A stretch of DNA of 24,418 nucleotides. Source: RXOA01 sp964554715 (GTDB taxonomy: Bacteria; Bipolaricaulota; Bipolaricaulia; UBA7950; UBA9294). Numbering within the stretch: position 1 is the first letter of the stretch; each line of letters starts with the position of its first letter. Under the pieces are notes generated by a model. That model had not been told where the DNA came from. It ran no database searches and saw nothing but the letters and a program-made list of their open reading frames with translations. Location of the stretch: assembly GCA_964554715.1 (NCBI GenBank), contig CAZKPU010000026.1, positions 1-24,418 on the forward strand, written 5' to 3'. The position numbers were made by a program, and so were the translations under genes. This document shows positions 24,295 to 24,418 of this stretch, in pieces.

Positions 24295-24418
24295 ATGCGC
24301 AAGCTTGTAGCTGCAGGAACAGCCGTGCTTCTTCTTGTGCTCCTCTTTGCGGTGGGAGTCAGTGCAACAGACGCCGAGATGTACTTCTCCTCGGACAAGA
24401 ACGGCCAGAGCCGTATCA
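24295..24418 (+). CDS. Start of a second large exported protein paralogous to the 1003-residue protein, truncated by the window edge
   Basis: An ATG at 24295 with GGGAGG upstream opens a frame that runs off the window after 41 codons. It encodes a signal peptide (MRKLVAAG, then a Leu/Val-rich stretch to VGVSA) followed by TDAEMYFSSDKNGQSRI. The first protein reads SDAEMYFSADKNGQNRV at the same place, so the two are clearly paralogs. The frame continues beyond the window, so the repeat number and C-terminus are unknown. Confidence 0.8.
   Translation, partial: MRKLVAAGTAVLLLVLLFAVGVSATDAEMYFSSDKNGQSRI

Noticed and set aside
1..24418. CRISPR arrays, tRNA or rRNA genes, insertion sequences, phage genes
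   Set aside because: No regularly spaced direct repeats, cloverleaf-like segments, rRNA sequence, transposase or phage proteins were recognised on either strand.

Overview
The window comes from a moderately GC-rich bacterium that appears to be an anaerobe. Support for this is a tungsten-type aldehyde:ferredoxin oxidoreductase, corrinoid methyl-transfer genes, exported proteins with signal peptides and a lipobox, and large Asp-rich exported proteins. One of these ends in a FlgD-Ig-like C-terminal domain. The combination recalls uncultured lineages such as Candidatus Bipolaricaulota (Acetothermia), but that placement is inference and cannot be confirmed here. No rRNA, tRNA, CRISPR array, insertion sequence or phage gene was seen.

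Left part (1-13690): two divergent transcription units face each other across a short promoter/operator region (2935-2968). The leftward unit encodes a MalK/UgpC-type ABC ATPase, a stand-alone protein like the MetH activation (reactivation) domain, a MtaA-like UroD-family methyltransferase with an intact zinc site, and the first 16 codons of another gene that may be a corrinoid protein. All junctions are tight (1-base gap or ATGA overlaps). The rightward unit starts with a SorC-family sugar-responsive repressor. It continues with a CUT1 sugar-binding protein, two permeases, a second UroD-family protein lacking the usual zinc cysteines, an FGGY sugar kinase, a zinc polyol/alcohol dehydrogenase, a FucA-like class II aldolase and an AOR-family oxidoreductase. 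Read together: a sugar or polyol is imported, oxidised to a ketose, phosphorylated and cleaved to DHAP plus a short aldehyde, and the aldehyde is oxidised with ferredoxin. The shared regulator and the ATPase placed in the methyltransferase unit suggest that the substrate may be O-methylated, with its methyl group removed by a corrinoid system. This is the most interesting hypothesis of the window.

Middle part (13691-19000): a region of strong hairpins separates the operon from a convergent NADP-type beta-hydroxyacid dehydrogenase. Then come a zinc-ribbon membrane protein, an M24/creatinase-like hydrolase with altered metal ligands, a PKD-like lipoprotein, and a class C beta-lactamase-like serine hydrolase interrupted by a +1 frameshift in a G4 run.

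Right part (19001-24418): exported proteins. These are a 1003-residue repeat protein with a FlgD-Ig-like C-terminus, a convergent 501-residue protein of four PPC-like repeats, and the start of a second protein paralogous to the 1003-residue one, cut by the window edge. The two paralogs have similar -35/-10 candidates with identical 18-bp spacing.
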